Notes under the pieces: model-generated
Database searches by the model: none
The model's input: only the letters and a program-made list of their open reading frames with translations
What the model was told of the DNA's origin: nothing
From: Bacteroidales bacterium UBA1745
GTDB taxonomy: Bacteria; Bacteroidota; Bacteroidia; Bacteroidales; UBA932
NCBI GenBank assembly: GCA_002314885.1
Contig: DCHT01000020.1
Coordinates: forward strand, 1 to 44,072
Direction of reading: 5' to 3'
Length of the DNA: 44,072 bases
Shown here: positions 8,277 to 16,495 of the stretch, one piece after another
Layout of the letters: each line of letters opens with the position of its first letter
Position numbering within the stretch: position 1 is the first letter of the stretch
Program-made: the position numbers and the translations under genes

Positions 8277-11200
8277 ATGAATACAGCTACAATTTTCAAG
8301 AAAATCTTCGGATCGAAGGCCGACAGGGACGCAAGGAGGTTCCAGCCTACGGTCGTGAAGACCCTTGCTGCCTATGAGACCATCGACAAGCTCAGCGATG
8401 ACGAACTCCGCGCCCGCAGTGCGGCTCTCCGTCAGCTGATCAAGGACAGGACGGCAGACAAGGAAGCCAGGGTGGCGGAGATCAAGGAACTCCTTTCCGG
8501 AAACCTTCCGGTGGATGAGAAAGAGAAGCTTGCAGGGGAGTCCGATGCCCTCGTAAAGGCCATCGACGACCAGCTCGAGGAAATCCTCGACGAGATTATG
8601 CCTGAGGCATTCGCCATCATCAAGTCCACTGCCCGCCGTCTCAATGAGAACGAGACCATAACCGTTACTGCAACCCAGTTTGACCGCGACCTCGCAGCTG
8701 TCCACGACTTTGTGGACATCGACGGCGACAAGGCAATCTGGCACAACCACTGGATGGCAGGCGGCAACGAGATCAAGTGGGATATGGTCCACTACGACTG
8801 CCAGATCTTCGGCGGTGCAGTACTGACCTACAGCAAGAAGAACCCGGCCAAGAAGGAAGGCGAGCGTGAGCGTGAGGGCAATATCGCGGAGATGGCAACA
8901 GGTGAGGGCAAGACCCTCGTGGCAACTCTGCCGGTGTTCCTCAATGCGCTTACAGGCAAGGGCGTTCACGTCGTGACCGTCAATGACTACCTCTCCAAGC
9001 GAGACTCCGAGTGGATGGGACCTCTCTATATGTTCCACGGCCTCTCAGTTGACTGCATCGACAAGCATCAGCCTAACTCCGACGCCCGCCGCAAGGCATA
9101 CGCCTGCGACATCACCTTCGGTACCAACAACGAGTTCGGTTTCGACTACCTGCGTGACAATATGGCCACCAGGCTCGAGGACCTCGTTCAGCGCAAGCTC
9201 CATTACGCCATCGTCGATGAGGCCGACTCCGTGCTTATCGACGACGCCCGTACTCCTCTCATCATTTCCGGTCCTGTGCCTAAGGGTGACGACCAGAAGT
9301 TCCTCGAGTACAAGGACTATGTGGAGAAGCTCTACCAGGCACAGCGCGTCCTCGTGAACGGTGTGCTCAACGAAGCCAAGAAGCTCATCGCCGCCGGCAA
9401 TGAGAAGGATGGCGGAATGATGCTCCTGAGGGCCTACAAGGGCCTTCCTAAGTATAAGCCTATCATCAAGTATCTCTCTGAGCCGGGCATCAAGGTGCTC
9501 CTCCAGAAGGCGGAGAACTTCTATATCCAGGACAACGAGAGGGAGATGCACGTCGTTACTGACCCGCTCTATTTCGTGATCAACGAGAAGCAGCATTCAG
9601 TCGATATGACAGACCTCGGCAACGAGAAGCTCGCCAGCGCAGTTGACGATCCTGACTTCTTCATCCTCCCGGATGCAGGCTCCAAGGTGGCTGAACTCGA
9701 GCAGATGGGCCTCACCCCTGCCGAGAAGACCGCCAAGAAGGACGAGATTATGGCCGACTATGCAGTCAAGAGCGAGCGTATCCACACCGTGAACCAGCTC
9801 CTCAAGGCATACGCGATGTTCGAGAAGGACATCGACTATGTGATCGACGACAACAAGGTCAAGATCGTGGACGAGCAGACCGGCCGTATTATGGAAGGAC
9901 GCCGCTGGAGCGACGGTCTCCATCAGGCAGTCGAGGCCAAGGAGAACGTGAAGGTCGAGGCTGCGACCCAGACTTTCGCGACCATCACTCTCCAGAACTA
10001 CTTCCGTATGTACCACAAGCTGGCCGGTATGACCGGTACCGCTGAGACTGAGGCAGGTGAGTTCTGGCAGATCTACAAGCTGGATGTCATCGTCATCCCG
10101 ACCAACAAGCCTATTGCCCGTCAGGACAATGAGGACCTCATCTATAAGACCAAGAAGGCCAAGTACGAGGCAGTCATCAACAAGATCGTCGAACTTACCA
10201 AGGAGGGCAGGCCTGTCCTCGTGGGTACCACCGACGTCGAGACTTCCGAGCTCCTCAGCCGTATGCTCCGCATCCGCGGCATCAAGCATCAGGTCCTCAA
10301 TGCGAAACTCCACGCACAGGAGGCTCTCGTAGTCGCACAGGCCGGTCAGAAGAGCACCGTTACCATCGCTACCAATATGGCAGGCCGTGGTACCGATATC
10401 AAGCTTTCCGACGAAGTGAAGGCCGCAGGCGGTCTCGCCATCATCGGTACCGAGCGTCACGATTCCCGCCGAGTTGACCGTCAGCTCCGTGGTCGTGCCG
10501 GTCGTCAGGGTGACCCAGGTTCATCTACCTTCTATATCTCCCTCGAAGACAAGCTGATGCGTCTCTTCGGTTCCGAGAGGATTGCCTCTGTGGTCGACAA
10601 GCTCGGAATGCAGGAGAATGAGGCCCTCGAAAGCTCAATGCTCTCCAACTCCATCGAGAGGGCACAGCGCAAGGTCGAGGAGAACAACTTCGGCATACGT
10701 AAGAGGCTCCTTGAGTATGACGACGTGATGAACGCCCAGCGTGAGGTGGTATATACCAAGCGTCGCAATGCACTCTCAGGCGAGAGGGTAGAGATCGACG
10801 TGATGAATATGATGCAGGATATGGCCCAGATCCTCGCCCAGGATGCCGAGAACTACGATTATGCATCCTTCGGTGAGTATGTGATGAGTTCTCTCTCCAT
10901 CGACCTCGGCTTCGATGAGGAGTTCTTCGATCACGCCAGGACCCGCGACATCGCTGATGCGCTCTACAAGAATATGCTCGAGATCTACAAGCGCCGTATG
11001 GAGGCTCTCGCCGAGAGGACCTGGCCTGTGATCAAGGACGTATTCGAGAAGCAGGGCAGCCTCTATCAGAACATTCTCATTCCTATCTCCGACGGTATCA
11101 AGGTGGCTCAGATCAGCATTCCGCTCAAGCAGGCCTACGAATCCGAAGGCAAGGAGATCGCACGTTCCATTTCCAAGTCACTCACCCTCCATCAGATCGA

Positions 11201-11591
11201 TGAGGCCTGGAAGGAGCACCTCCGCGAGATGGACGACCTCAAGCAGTCAGTCCAGAATGCTTCCTACGAGCAGAAGGATCCTATCCTCATCTACAAGCTC
11301 GAGAGCTTCAACCTCTTCCAGGATATGCTCGTATCCCTCAACAAGGGCATACTTTCATTCCTCCTCCGTGCACAGCTTTATCTCCGCACTGACCAGCCTG
11401 TAAGGCAGGCTCCTCAGCCTAGGAAGACCGATATGAGCCAGATGAACACCAGCCGCACCGATCTCGTGACCAACGGCGGTGAGCCTAAGCAGAACACTCC
11501 TATCCGTCACCTGGAGAAGCAGGTCGGCCGCAATGATCCTTGTCCTTGCGGATCAGGTCTCAAATTCAAGAACTGCCACGGTAAGAATTAA
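8277..11591 (+). CDS. secA: Protein translocase ATPase SecA
   Basis: SecA drives unfolded preproteins through SecYEG using ATP. The 1,104-residue length exceeds E. coli SecA (~900) but is usual for Bacteroidetes, which carry insertions before Walker A (~125-195) and in the nucleotide-binding/cross-linking region (~335-460). Visible motifs are Walker A MATGEGKT (206-213), DEAD at 314-317 in 'IVDEADSVLIDDARTPLIISG' (key part VDEADSVLIDD), 'FATITLQNYFRMY', 'MTGTAETE', 'GRGTDIKL' and 'RQLRGRAGRQGDPG'. The C-terminus ends in a zinc-binding SecB/lipid-contact tail with Cys1089, Cys1091, Cys1100 and His1101 in 'DPCPCGSGLKFKNCHG'. It is the first gene of a two-gene unit with the bactofilin. Confidence 0.97.
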   Translation: MNTATIFKKIFGSKADRDARRFQPTVVKTLAAYETIDKLSDDELRARSAALRQLIKDRTADKEARVAEIKELLSGNLPVDEKEKLAGESDALVKAIDDQLEEILDEIMPEAFAIIKSTARRLNENETITVTATQFDRDLAAVHDFVDIDGDKAIWHNHWMAGGNEIKWDMVHYDCQIFGGAVLTYSKKNPAKKEGEREREGNIAEMATGEGKTLVATLPVFLNALTGKGVHVVTVNDYLSKRDSEWMGPLYMFHGLSVDCIDKHQPNSDARRKAYACDITFGTNNEFGFDYLRDNMATRLEDLVQRKLHYAIVDEADSVLIDDARTPLIISGPVPKGDDQKFLEYKDYVEKLYQAQRVLVNGVLNEAKKLIAAGNEKDGGMMLLRAYKGLPKYKPIIKYLSEPGIKVLLQKAENFYIQDNEREMHVVTDPLYFVINEKQHSVDMTDLGNEKLASAVDDPDFFILPDAGSKVAELEQMGLTPAEKTAKKDEIMADYAVKSERIHTVNQLLKAYAMFEKDIDYVIDDNKVKIVDEQTGRIMEGRRWSDGLHQAVEAKENVKVEAATQTFATITLQNYFRMYHKLAGMTGTAETEAGEFWQIYKLDVIVIPTNKPIARQDNEDLIYKTKKAKYEAVINKIVELTKEGRPVLVGTTDVETSELLSRMLRIRGIKHQVLNAKLHAQEALVVAQAGQKSTVTIATNMAGRGTDIKLSDEVKAAGGLAIIGTERHDSRRVDRQLRGRAGRQGDPGSSTFYISLEDKLMRLFGSERIASVVDKLGMQENEALESSMLSNSIERAQRKVEENNFGIRKRLLEYDDVMNAQREVVYTKRRNALSGERVEIDVMNMMQDMAQILAQDAENYDYASFGEYVMSSLSIDLGFDEEFFDHARTRDIADALYKNMLEIYKRRMEALAERTWPVIKDVFEKQGSLYQNILIPISDGIKVAQISIPLKQAYESEGKEIARSISKSLTLHQIDEAWKEHLREMDDLKQSVQNASYEQKDPILIYKLESFNLFQDMLVSLNKGILSFLLRAQLYLRTDQPVRQAPQPRKTDMSQMNTSRTDLVTNGGEPKQNTPIRHLEKQVGRNDPCPCGSGLKFKNCHGKN

Positions 11592-11604
11592 TAACAGAAA
11601 AGAT

Positions 11605-11994
11605 ATGAACAAACCAGAACCAACACTCAATGTAAATACGGTCAGCCGCATCTCAGAGGGCACCGTAATCAAGGGCGAGATCACAACTCCTTACGACCTC
11701 CGTCTCGACGGTGAGTTCGAAGGCAGGATAGTATCCGGTGGCAAGGTAGTCGTGGGCGAGAAGGCTCTCGTCAAGGGCGACGTCATCTGCGCCAATATGG
11801 ATATGTACGGCAAGATCGAAGGCAACATCTATGTACGCGACATCCTTGCTCTCAAGGACGGCTGCGAGGTGGAAGGCAACATCAGCATCCGCCGACTCGT
11901 TGTGGAACTCGACTCCAAGTTCAATGGCAACTGCCGTATGATCACCGAGGCAGAGTTCGCTCAGCTTACCGGAGCGGAAGAGGCTGCCGAGTAA
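11605..11994 (+). CDS. Bactofilin (polymer-forming cytoskeletal protein)
   Basis: A 129-residue bactofilin-family protein. Bactofilins form nucleotide-free filaments from a right-handed beta-helix and scaffold cell-wall or shape-determining complexes at the inner membrane. The core (~17-112) shows the regular six-residue hydrophobic pattern: 'GTVIKGEITTPYDLRLDGEF', 'GKVVVGEKALVKGDVICANM', 'GKIEGNIYVRDILALKDG', 'VEGNISIRRLVVE'. I chose the ATG at 11605; the longer open frame runs back into secA and would add a low-quality N-terminus. The gene is 13 bases after secA and followed by a bidirectional terminator, so both share the secA promoter. Confidence 0.88.
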   Translation: MNKPEPTLNVNTVSRISEGTVIKGEITTPYDLRLDGEFEGRIVSGGKVVVGEKALVKGDVICANMDMYGKIEGNIYVRDILALKDGCEVEGNISIRRLVVELDSKFNGNCRMITEAEFAQLTGAEEAAE

Positions 11995-12012
11995 TATAAG
12001 TTGATTATAAAA

Positions 12013-12046
12013 AAAAGGAGGATGACCGAAAGGCCATCCTCCTTTT
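12013..12046. terminator. Bidirectional terminator between bactofilin and lipoprotein genes
   Basis: A hairpin of about 15 base pairs with a GAAA loop (12028-12031), formed by AAGGAGGATGACC and GGCCATCCTCCTT. It is followed by TTTT on the plus strand and by a run of eight T on the minus strand. The single A-C mismatch on the plus strand becomes a G-U wobble on the minus strand, so it should be stronger for the minus-strand lipoprotein operon. Confidence 0.8.
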
Positions 12047-12066
12047 ATATAAAGGTAGTGTATTGC

Positions 12067-14736
12067 TTACTCGTTGACGATGTTTACAACAGTGCCCTGG
12101 TCGAAGCCGATGTATGGCATTTCGGCGAGAGGGCCGCTGATCTGACCGTTCTTCCAAGTGAGGGAGTAGGTAGTGCCGGCAGTACGTGCGCGACCTACGA
12201 GGGAACCAACGAGCACGTCATCCGGACCCTTGCTTACTGACTTGGTAGCCATGATGTTGCCGGTCCAGGTGAGGACGGTCTTGTCAAGGCCTGAAGCGAA
12301 GCCGCCGATGTAGCCGCCTGGGCAGGTGTTGACGATCTCGCTCTCGGTAGAGCAGTTGTCGATGGTACCGTTGATGTAGCCGATGAAGCCACCGATCTCA
12401 GTTGGCTTGCCAGTTACGAAGGTAGTAGCATTGTTTGTGATTTTACCGCTGGTAGTAGAGCCTGTTACAGTGCCGTTCACGGCAGCTGCGATACCGCCCA
12501 TGACCATGCAGATGTCGCAATTGTTGGTGATGTCGCCGGTGTTCACGCAGTCGGTGAGGACGTTGCCTGAAGACTTGTAGGTACCGAGGATACCGCCTGC
12601 ATACTGGTATGCGGCAGCAGTCCATGCACCTTCACTTCCGCCGAGGATAGCCTTAGGATCCACGTTCTGGATGGTGATGTTACCCTTGTTCTCGCACTTG
12701 TTGAAGGTACAGCCTGCATTATAGGTGTAAGCCATGATACCTGCAGCGAGAACCTGCTTTGCTGTAGTGGAAGGACAGTCACCGTCACCGTCAGCAACGA
12801 CGTTACCGAGGTTCTTGCAGTTTACGAGGCGTGAGCCGATACCGATACCTGCAACACCGCCGGCATAGAGAGTCCTGGCATTTGAGGTGAAGGTCACATT
12901 CTTGTTGTTGACGCAGTCAACCATGTTTGCTGAGATGCAACCTACGACACCGCCGCAGCAGAAGAGTGGTCCGCCGCTCTGTGACATTGAAGGATGCATG
13001 GAGAGCTCGTAGTTGTTAGTACAGTTCTTGATGGTGACAGGGTTCTCTTCACCTGCCTTGCACTCTACGTATGGACCTGCAGCACCGAATACGCCGCCGA
13101 AGCATGAGTAGTCGATGTTGCCGCCGCCCTGAGCGTAACGGGTACCACCTGCGATGCTGCCCTTTGCGTCAACTTCGCCGTAGTTGTGGCAGTTCTCCGC
13201 ATTGTAGGTAACATAGCCTGCAACGCCGCCGATGCTTGCGTCAGTGGTTGCAGTAGTTGCGCTGCCGCACTCGAAGCATACGCTGCCGTAGTTGCTGCAG
13301 TCATAGAGCTCGCCTTCGATTGCGCCGATGACGCCGCCGAGTGCAGGGTATGAACCGCTACCGCCTTCGGTATATGTCCATTTGATGTTACCCTTGTTGA
13401 TGCACCTTCTGACAATACCGTGGTTTGGAGTTTCCTTTGTTGCAGAGCCTGCTACGGTTCTGGTGAGACCTACGACACCACCTACGCCGAACTTCTTCAT
13501 TGCAGTAGTTTCTCCATTGAAGAGGAACACTATGTTGCCCTCGTTGTAGCAGTCCTCAACCTGGCACTTGTCCTGGAATTCCACATTGCCTATACGTGCA
13601 ACTACACCACCGATGCCAGATACTGAGGCCGACTTGCTTGCTTCAATATTGATGTCGCCATAGTTTGCGCAGTTCGCTACAACACCCATAGGGAGAGTCT
13701 CCTGACGGGCTGCGATGCCGGCTACGAAGATCTTCTGTGCACCGGAATTCTTGATTACAATCGAACCGTAGTTGCTGCAGCCGCTTACTTTACCGAGGTT
13801 GTCGCCTACGATGAAGGCGAAGCAGCGCTCTTCAGCGAGCTCACCTTCCCAAGCGAGCTTGCAGGATGCGTCGATCTTGAGGTTCTTGACTGAACCGGTG
13901 GTGATCCTGAAGAGAGGGTCTGAGGTTGTCCAGTTCTTGATTGCCCAGCCTGCACCGTCGAGGTTGCACCTGATGGTGTCAGTCTTAGGGTATACGGCGA
14001 GGGTTACGCCGCTGAGGTCGATGTCAGCACCGAGGCTGTAGGTCTCGCCTTCAGGAAGCTCTGGGCTGGCAGCGATGAATTCTGCGAATTCTTCGGCAGT
14101 CTTCATCACCAGTGGAAGTGCGCCCTTCTCCTGGGAAACGGTGATTGTAGTAGGATTGGATCCGTTGGAGATGGTGATTGTGGAGCTGCGCTCTGCACCA
14201 GTGTTCTTGGCGATCTCAAAGCTCAGGTTATCGGTTGCAACGGCCTTGGTGGTCACATTTGTGATCCAGTCGCATCCGTCAGCAATCTGGACGCCGTAAA
14301 GCACGTTAGTCTCTACTGAGACCTTGAGCACACCACCTGCCTTGGTGAAGGAGGCTGGGTTAGGGTCATTGAGCACCTTGAATACGATGTCTTCAGCACC
14401 CTGGTTTACGGAAATCTCAGCAGTGAGTGAGGCTGCGGTAACCGTAATTTTTGCATTACGCTCTGCGGCTGCGCTGCCGGCTTCAGCAACGTTCTCCTCA
14501 ATGCTTACTGTGAGTTTGTCACCTTCCTTTTTGAGGGAGAGCCAGTCTGCATTGCTTTCGCAGTTCCAGTCATTGTTGGCAGTGACTGTGATGTCAACAC
14601 TGCCACCGGCTGCATTGACCGTGATTGAGTTCTGGCTGAGTTCGAGGGTTGGATCCTCAGGAACTTCAGGCTTGTCGCAGGACGCCATAAGCGCTGCTGC
14701 GGCCAGAATGGCGAGAAAAAGTCTTCTTGCTTTCAT
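12067..14736 (-). CDS. BACON/GLUG-repeat surface lipoprotein
   Basis: An 889-residue lipoprotein: signal peptide ending 'ALMASC' with lipidated Cys20 and then an acidic, proline-rich linker. Two BACON-type immunoglobulin-like domains follow (~32-115 with 'NDWNCESNADWLSL', and ~118-205 with 'LYGVQIADGCDWITN'); BACON domains usually bind mucin or other glycans or act as spacers. Residues ~215-889 are degenerate GLUG-like repeats (GG-[IV]-x-G followed by N/D-C-x-N-x-G), such as 'GGVVGCIS', 'GGVAGIGIGS' and 'GGIAAAVNG', forming a probable beta-helix adhesin stalk with many repeat-position cysteines. It is the last gene of a three-lipoprotein run. Eight of the roughly ten CATG sites in the window fall in the stretch coding for its C-terminal third. 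Confidence 0.8.
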   Translation of the reverse strand: MKARRLFLAILAAAALMASCDKPEVPEDPTLELSQNSITVNAAGGSVDITVTANNDWNCESNADWLSLKKEGDKLTVSIEENVAEAGSAAAERNAKITVTAASLTAEISVNQGAEDIVFKVLNDPNPASFTKAGGVLKVSVETNVLYGVQIADGCDWITNVTTKAVATDNLSFEIAKNTGAERSSTITISNGSNPTTITVSQEKGALPLVMKTAEEFAEFIAASPELPEGETYSLGADIDLSGVTLAVYPKTDTIRCNLDGAGWAIKNWTTSDPLFRITTGSVKNLKIDASCKLAWEGELAEERCFAFIVGDNLGKVSGCSNYGSIVIKNSGAQKIFVAGIAARQETLPMGVVANCANYGDINIEASKSASVSGIGGVVARIGNVEFQDKCQVEDCYNEGNIVFLFNGETTAMKKFGVGGVVGLTRTVAGSATKETPNHGIVRRCINKGNIKWTYTEGGSGSYPALGGVIGAIEGELYDCSNYGSVCFECGSATTATTDASIGGVAGYVTYNAENCHNYGEVDAKGSIAGGTRYAQGGGNIDYSCFGGVFGAAGPYVECKAGEENPVTIKNCTNNYELSMHPSMSQSGGPLFCCGGVVGCISANMVDCVNNKNVTFTSNARTLYAGGVAGIGIGSRLVNCKNLGNVVADGDGDCPSTTAKQVLAAGIMAYTYNAGCTFNKCENKGNITIQNVDPKAILGGSEGAWTAAAYQYAGGILGTYKSSGNVLTDCVNTGDITNNCDICMVMGGIAAAVNGTVTGSTTSGKITNNATTFVTGKPTEIGGFIGYINGTIDNCSTESEIVNTCPGGYIGGFASGLDKTVLTWTGNIMATKSVSKGPDDVLVGSLVGRARTAGTTYSLTWKNGQISGPLAEMPYIGFDQGTVVNIVNE

Positions 14737-14759
14737 CTGATTTGTTTTTAGGGTTAATA

Positions 14760-14779
14760 AATATGAGTTAATATGAGTT
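14760..14779. repeat. 10-base perfect tandem duplication in an intergenic gap
   Basis: AATATGAGTT occurs twice head-to-tail at 14760-14769 and 14770-14779, in the 45-base gap between two lipoprotein genes. It probably arose by slippage and has no evident function. Confidence 0.6.
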
Positions 14780-14781
14780 TT

Positions 14782-16488
14782 CTATAAGTTTCCGAAGTCT
14801 ACCTTCTCCAGACCTGAGCCTGCAGCACCGCTTTCGCCGTAGTTGCGGCTCTGGTAGGTCACTGTGTATGGATACATAGCCGCATCCTTGGCTGCCTGGA
14901 CGATGATAGGGAGGTTGTCGTCGGTGACTGGAGTAGTTCCCGCGGTGTTCTCGCTGATGCGGAATGTGCAGTCGCTGAGATTCTTGCCATAGTACTTGTT
15001 GAGCATTACCTGGTAGCAGGTGCAGGCTGCAGCATAGCGGGATACGCCATAGTCCATATGGTAGCCGTCGCGGGTGAGGCAGAGGGAGTTGTTGAGCTCG
15101 GTCTGACGGAGGTTCTGGAGGCAGGTTCCGGTGGCGATGATGCCGTCGAAAGGAAGTTCCTCCATCACCTTCTTGGCGAAGGCCACGGTCACGTCGTACA
15201 TACCGGCCTGGTCCTTCCAGGTGATGTAGGCGCGTGATGCGGAGCCGATCTTGCCCTCATCGAAATAGGTCTGGGAGAGGATGTAGTAGAACTTAGGACG
15301 CTTGCTCTGAGTGGCAGCGACCTTCTCCATAAGTTCGGAGAGGTTCTGCTTTGCCGTAGCATTCCATTCCCAGGCTGCGGAGTTACCGGTGTGTTCCTGG
15401 ATGCAGACGATGTCCCAATCCTTGCTTGAAGCGACTGTCTTGAGGTTTGCGCCGGAGGTGTTCGTCATCACGCTCTCACCTGGAAGGGCAGTGTGCTTGG
15501 TGTAGTCGGAACTGGTCTCCCAACCTGCGTTGTACTGGGATATGAGACGGCCGCCATAGTAGCACTGGGTGACTTCGACGTCTTTGATGTTAAGGCCTAC
15601 GAGCACGCCAGGGAGCCTGTGGCAGGCATCCTGGGTGAAGGAGTTGCCTATGAGGAAGATGTTGCGCCTGCTTTTAGGAGCTGATTCTTCGAGGTCGAAC
15701 TCGATGCTTACGGTCTTGCCGTTGAGAAGCACGAGAGGCTCGTTGAAATATAGCTTATGGTTGACCTGTACTCCATCCTTGATAGTATCCACGTAGATCG
15801 TGTAGGAGTTGATTGTGGTAGGAAGGGTACGCAACCAGATATTTGATGAGCCTTCAGCTCCTTCTACCGGAGATGATCCGATCTGAGTGTTCTGAAATGT
15901 AAATTTGTCGGTTATTCCTTTCATCGCATCGATACCTACGCATCCGATGATTGATTTGTCAGCCTCTAAGTTCACGCTTTTTACCGTCTCTCCTGCCGCC
16001 ATATTCTTGAGTGCGATCCTGAGGTTGCAGCCGAACTGGCTGAGCTTCATATTGAGCTCGGATGGACGTTCCTCCTTGTTGGCAGCAGAAGCATAGCAGG
16101 TGGCAAATCTCGGCGCAACGCCACTTGCCGCGTACTGCTGGGTCGCGGATACCGTGAGGTAGAGGACTGGGGCGTTCTCCACGTAACTATACGAAGCCAT
16201 ATCCTCAGGCGCTCCTATCATATAATGGTAGAGAGTGCTCTGGGTTGTTGGAAGAGTAGTCTTGAAGACACCGTCGCCAAGAGCCTCGAGTTCGAGCCTG
16301 CGTGGCAGTTCATCGTCGGTGAACTCCACCATCACTGGCTGGAATTCCTCGGTGAAGTTGTAGCCGCTGGTAGTGACTGTCAGTTCGACTGGCTTGTTCT
16401 TGTCGCCTTTGCCGCCGTTAGGCTTGTCGCAGGATGCAATTGCGAATAATGAAGCCGCAAGGGCTAATACATATATCGTCTTTTTCAT
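14782..16488 (-). CDS. Lipoprotein with fimbrillin-like N-terminus and C-terminal DUF4886/SGNH-type hydrolase domain
   Basis: A 568-residue lipoprotein (lipobox 'IASC', Cys20, followed by DKP). Residues ~35-270 look like a fimbrillin/Mfa-like beta-sandwich ('KFTFQNTQIGSS', 'KTVSIEFDLEES'). Residues ~275-520 are a DUF4886 domain of the SGNH hydrolase fold: the block I equivalent 'FLIGNSFTQDACH' with Ser283, 'DIVCIQEHTG', and the C-terminal catalytic pair Asp474/His477 in 'RDGYHMDYG'. Such enzymes are esterases or acetylesterases acting on carbohydrate; the substrate here is unknown. The gene starts seven bases after the 16496-19288 gene and is followed 45 bases later by the BACON/GLUG lipoprotein gene. 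The fusion of an adhesin-like domain to a hydrolase suggests an enzyme displayed on the cell surface. Confidence 0.75.
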   Translation of the reverse strand: MKKTIYVLALAASLFAIASCDKPNGGKGDKNKPVELTVTTSGYNFTEEFQPVMVEFTDDELPRRLELEALGDGVFKTTLPTTQSTLYHYMIGAPEDMASYSYVENAPVLYLTVSATQQYAASGVAPRFATCYASAANKEERPSELNMKLSQFGCNLRIALKNMAAGETVKSVNLEADKSIIGCVGIDAMKGITDKFTFQNTQIGSSPVEGAEGSSNIWLRTLPTTINSYTIYVDTIKDGVQVNHKLYFNEPLVLLNGKTVSIEFDLEESAPKSRRNIFLIGNSFTQDACHRLPGVLVGLNIKDVEVTQCYYGGRLISQYNAGWETSSDYTKHTALPGESVMTNTSGANLKTVASSKDWDIVCIQEHTGNSAAWEWNATAKQNLSELMEKVAATQSKRPKFYYILSQTYFDEGKIGSASRAYITWKDQAGMYDVTVAFAKKVMEELPFDGIIATGTCLQNLRQTELNNSLCLTRDGYHMDYGVSRYAAACTCYQVMLNKYYGKNLSDCTFRISENTAGTTPVTDDNLPIIVQAAKDAAMYPYTVTYQSRNYGESGAAGSGLEKVDFGNL

Positions 16489-16495
16489 ATCGCTT

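Noticed and set aside
8277..11591. Extra length of SecA as a sign of a fused domain
   Set aside because: The insertions are in the places usual for Bacteroidetes SecA, and all motor motifs are intact.
11479..11604. N-terminal extension of the bactofilin gene into secA
   Set aside because: The extension overlaps secA in another frame and does not look like bactofilin sequence; the ATG at 11605 lies 13 bases after the secA stop.
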